From Paenibacillus tuaregi (GTDB lineage: Bacteria > Bacillota > Bacilli > Paenibacillales > Paenibacillaceae), in the NCBI RefSeq assembly GCF_900086655.1, contig NZ_LT575476.1, positions 4,044,543-4,108,542 of the forward strand: a DNA stretch of 64,000 nucleotides, given 5' to 3'. Shown here in pieces: positions 61,648 through 64,000 of this stretch (its first letter is position 1; each line of letters opens with the position of its first letter). Position numbers and translations under genes: made by a program. The notes below the pieces were generated by a model, which saw nothing but the letters and a program-made list of their open reading frames with translations, was not told where the DNA came from and did no database searches.

Positions 61648-63867
61648 TCAAGCTTCTACAGTCTCACTATTCCAGCTTGCCCGAACCTCTATCTTGTTCC
61701 CGCTGCCATGCTCATACTGCAGTAGTACGGTTTGCGATTTCGGATCCCATTCCCATACGGCAGATGCTGTCTTGTCTTGGCTCACGCAGATGACTGATAT
61801 GGGTTCGACTGGGCAGTGAAGTCTGGCTGTTGCCTGTATGCTTGCTGGACCCCTGGCCGCAAATTGAAAACCTGTATTGGTTATAGTCAAGTCTTCAATT
61901 CTAGAAGAGGCAGAGATTAGCTTAACTTCTCCTTGATGCGGTCGTCCGGCCGTAACATCGTATAACAGGGCTTGCTCCCCTGGGGCTAAACTTACTTCTT
62001 GCCGAACGCGCAGGGCTGGATCGAACAAGTCAACAACTGGACCAGCGATAACTAAGGGCGCTTCCGATACCGATTCTTCTAGAACGGAGGCAATGATATA
62101 AGGCCCACGCTTGATTTTGAAATAATTTTTTGATTCAAAGCGGAACGCTGAACCATCCATTTTCTCCAACGTTTCTCTAACCAACTGCCGGAGCTGGTCT
62201 GCACCTGTCTTCGTTAAAGAACATACCGCCGGATGTACAGCGAGCCAATTAACCAGTCCTTTGCCCGAGTAATGAATTCCTTCCTGCATTGCTTCAAGAC
62301 CAAGCTGCTCAAATAAGTGCTCCCTGGGAGAGTGATAAACCTTGCTTTGGCTTCCATAACAGTGGTTATCATTCCACCATGCCCGAATGCTGTGATACGG
62401 GTCGCTGTCATCACCGACATAGATCAAAGCTCCGCCATCCTGTACCCACTGGGCTAGTGCATAATGGATATCAGAGTACTCCGGCTTCATAAACTCATAA
62501 CTCAAAAGAAGAACACGGTATGGAGCCAGATAATGCGGATAACGCCTCACATTATCAAGTTGGACAGGTCTCACAGGTATCCCATGTTTAAGCAATGGCA
62601 GTGCCAGTCCGTAAAATGGAGAGAAATCCAGCAGTTCTGTATCGCCATCTTCCTGGAATCCTTCTGGATCTGTTCCGTCATACTTTCCGGCATCGGGTGC
62701 TTCTTGCTCTGTCTTCATGCGCTGAAACATCGCCGAGTCGGCAATAAGTACACCAATCTGGAGAGATTCATCGTCTGTTTCGATGTGGGCTTGATCCATG
62801 TTTCCAAGTGTGTGCATCACGTGCAGCAATGTTGTTGCATAGTCGGGAGGAATCCGCTCTTTACCTGTCCCCTCATCAGAGGGATAAGTCCCTTTAAAGA
62901 TTCTTTGCGGCCATGGGGCGACCTCGTAATGGGAAACTCCGGGATGAAGAAGTGAAGCCGCAACCGTTTTTAGGTAGTTCATCTTATAATCGGCCCATGT
63001 ATGATTCGGATTGTCTTCGATAGGATCATGAAGAAACCACATTCGTCTATCTGTTCCTCTTACCAGCTCCTGCATAACCCCATATTCCAAGTATGCGGTT
63101 TCAAAAGTTCGTTCCTTGCGTACCCCCTCATAAACGTTCGGGGTCCGTGAAGTCCCTGTCCAGATTTGCGCAATATATCCATCTATAGATGGAAGCTCAA
63201 TCAAGCGAGACTGCGGACTAACAATCCGCCACTGTGTATAATTAATCAGGCTGTGTGTTGGAACGTAAAATCGAAGCACGCGATTATAGCGCTTGAGAGC
63301 ATAGTCTTTCATTTCAGTACATAACCTGTCTAACACACGTGTGTATAAAAACGCTTTCAATTTGGCGGAGCGAAACTGTGCATCAGGCGAAGCATGAGGC
63401 GGATTCCAGGGTTCTTTATAATACAGCTGCCATTCTCTTTTAAAGGCTTCGGAGTAACCACCGTTTACCCAGAATTCAGGCTCCTCCAGATGGATCGCTT
63501 CCACACCGGAGTCGACAGCTGAACGTATTCGATCTGAGAGAAATCTGCCGAACGAGACTGTAGGCACCATGTAAGGGATAACAGGCTCCTTGCCATGAAG
63601 GATCATTTCCCCATAACGGTCTGTTTGTGCTTCATCCCAATGCGTTTCTCCATCTACTTCACCGTCCAAGTAGCCGTTATAGGTCCCCCACGCTACCCCG
63701 GTCATTAAATGCACAATGTATCCTTTATCCTTCCATTCCTTAATACGCTTGGGCATGGTTTCATCAATTCCGTAGACCATCACAAAATCAGTTTGAAGAT
63801 CATAATCGGGATGATAGGGTGCTGATTCCTGGAACCCGATTCGTTCTTCTTTGCGATCTCGAAGCAT
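61648..63867 (-). CDS. Unrecognised TIM-barrel-like putative glycosidase with amidotransferase-like domain
   Basis: The ATG at 63867, 8 bp after GGGAGG, gives 739 residues; an upstream ATG at 63906 lacks a ribosome site. The first ~340 residues look like a (beta/alpha)8 barrel (FVMVYGIDETMPKRIKEWKDKGYIVHLMTGVAWG; AVDSGVEAIHLEEPEFWVNGGY; SIDGYIAQIWTGTS). EEPEFW contains two acidic residues at a strand end that could be catalytic. Residues ~400-520 resemble the Rossmann-like domain of GH42-type trimerisation regions (YRVLLLSYEFMKP; ALAQWVQDGGALIYVGDDSDPY). The C-terminus is beta-rich. I cannot name a family. It is the first gene of the GH38-transporter operon with a promoter at 63929-63957, so it probably attacks the imported glycan. 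Confidence 0.75.
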   Translation of the reverse strand: MLRDRKEERIGFQESAPYHPDYDLQTDFVMVYGIDETMPKRIKEWKDKGYIVHLMTGVAWGTYNGYLDGEVDGETHWDEAQTDRYGEMILHGKEPVIPYMVPTVSFGRFLSDRIRSAVDSGVEAIHLEEPEFWVNGGYSEAFKREWQLYYKEPWNPPHASPDAQFRSAKLKAFLYTRVLDRLCTEMKDYALKRYNRVLRFYVPTHSLINYTQWRIVSPQSRLIELPSIDGYIAQIWTGTSRTPNVYEGVRKERTFETAYLEYGVMQELVRGTDRRMWFLHDPIEDNPNHTWADYKMNYLKTVAASLLHPGVSHYEVAPWPQRIFKGTYPSDEGTGKERIPPDYATTLLHVMHTLGNMDQAHIETDDESLQIGVLIADSAMFQRMKTEQEAPDAGKYDGTDPEGFQEDGDTELLDFSPFYGLALPLLKHGIPVRPVQLDNVRRYPHYLAPYRVLLLSYEFMKPEYSDIHYALAQWVQDGGALIYVGDDSDPYHSIRAWWNDNHCYGSQSKVYHSPREHLFEQLGLEAMQEGIHYSGKGLVNWLAVHPAVCSLTKTGADQLRQLVRETLEKMDGSAFRFESKNYFKIKRGPYIIASVLEESVSEAPLVIAGPVVDLFDPALRVRQEVSLAPGEQALLYDVTAGRPHQGEVKLISASSRIEDLTITNTGFQFAARGPASIQATARLHCPVEPISVICVSQDKTASAVWEWDPKSQTVLLQYEHGSGNKIEVRASWNSETVEA

Positions 63868-63928
63868 AGTTGTAACCTCCCTTCCCTTGGATGATTTGTT
63901 TTTCAATGTAAGGTTTAACTACTCCTAA

Positions 63929-63957
63929 AATATAATATACATTAACAATATATTCAA
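63929..63957 (-). promoter_or_regulatory. Promoter of the second mannosidase operon
   Basis: On the minus strand TTGAAT (63952-63957) and TATATT (63929-63934) are separated by 17 bp in a very AT-rich segment, about 60 bp upstream of the first gene. No GTATAC-type operator core is seen between promoter and gene. Confidence 0.55.
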
Positions 63958-64000
63958 TATATTTTATAAAATAAAAAAAGTCCTTTCCGAATCGTATACG

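Overview
The window looks like a chromosomal segment of Paenibacillus or a close relative (Bacillota, Paenibacillaceae). This rests on strong AGGAGG-type ribosome sites with frequent TTG and GTG starts, rho-independent terminators, a T-box leader, and many sugar-uptake loci made of a lipoprotein plus two permeases without an ATPase, next to AraC or GntR/LacI-type regulators. No tRNA or rRNA gene, CRISPR array or complete insertion sequence was seen. The taxonomic call is inference; no 16S gene is present.

Bases 1-5.5 kb hold a ribosomally made, post-translationally modified peptide (RiPP) locus, transcribed leftward: a radical SAM/SPASM maturase, a 68-residue Cys-rich precursor (CxCxC and CxCxC blocks around a Trp-rich linker), an M16 zinc peptidase and an ABC exporter cut by the window edge. 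A divergent LytTR regulator has lost its phospho-acceptor aspartate. This is the best candidate for an undescribed system.

Bases 5.5-23.3 kb are mixed accessory and housekeeping genes: a serine hydrolase and a MerR regulator separated by a 181-bp MITE-like element; a Tet(L)/Tet(K)-like efflux pump with a 20-codon leader peptide; a darcynin-like gene and a Crp/Fnr regulator; an arginyl-tRNA synthetase behind a T-box; a TetR/MFS pair with three operator copies; a polysaccharide deacetylase; a Fur-boxed siderophore-binding lipoprotein with its AraC-type regulator; VOC and DinB proteins; a MalY/PatB C-S lyase with a divergent XRE regulator; a broken dihydrolipoamide dehydrogenase fragment; and a GNAT acetyltransferase.

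Bases 23.4-46.7 kb are carbohydrate-related. Two SGNH/CE2-like esterases flank a GntR/LacI-type regulator. An HxlR/azoreductase pair follows. Then come an ABC sugar transporter with a divergent membrane AraC regulator, a secreted propeller-like protein, a GH38 alpha-mannosidase with its own transporter, a cupin-AraC regulator, a DUF1861 protein (related to the GT108 mannosyltransferase/phosphorylases) and a second GntR/LacI-type regulator. The two GntR/LacI-type regulators have near-identical operator cores (AAGTATACTT).

Bases 46.7-50.5 kb are decayed: a Na+/H+ antiporter pseudogene, a truncated SDR, a tRNA-like 3' scrap, an IS3-family relic, and a nuclease-like gene whose best-placed start codon is ATA.

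Bases 50.5-64 kb hold a second mannoside locus: GxGYxYP and DUF4965 proteins, then a five-gene leftward operon of an unrecognised TIM-barrel-like enzyme, a second GH38 mannosidase, two permeases and a binding lipoprotein. None of the three sugar importers has its own ATPase, so a shared MsmX-type ATPase is inferred. Together the 28-64 kb loci suggest use of alpha-mannose-rich glycans.
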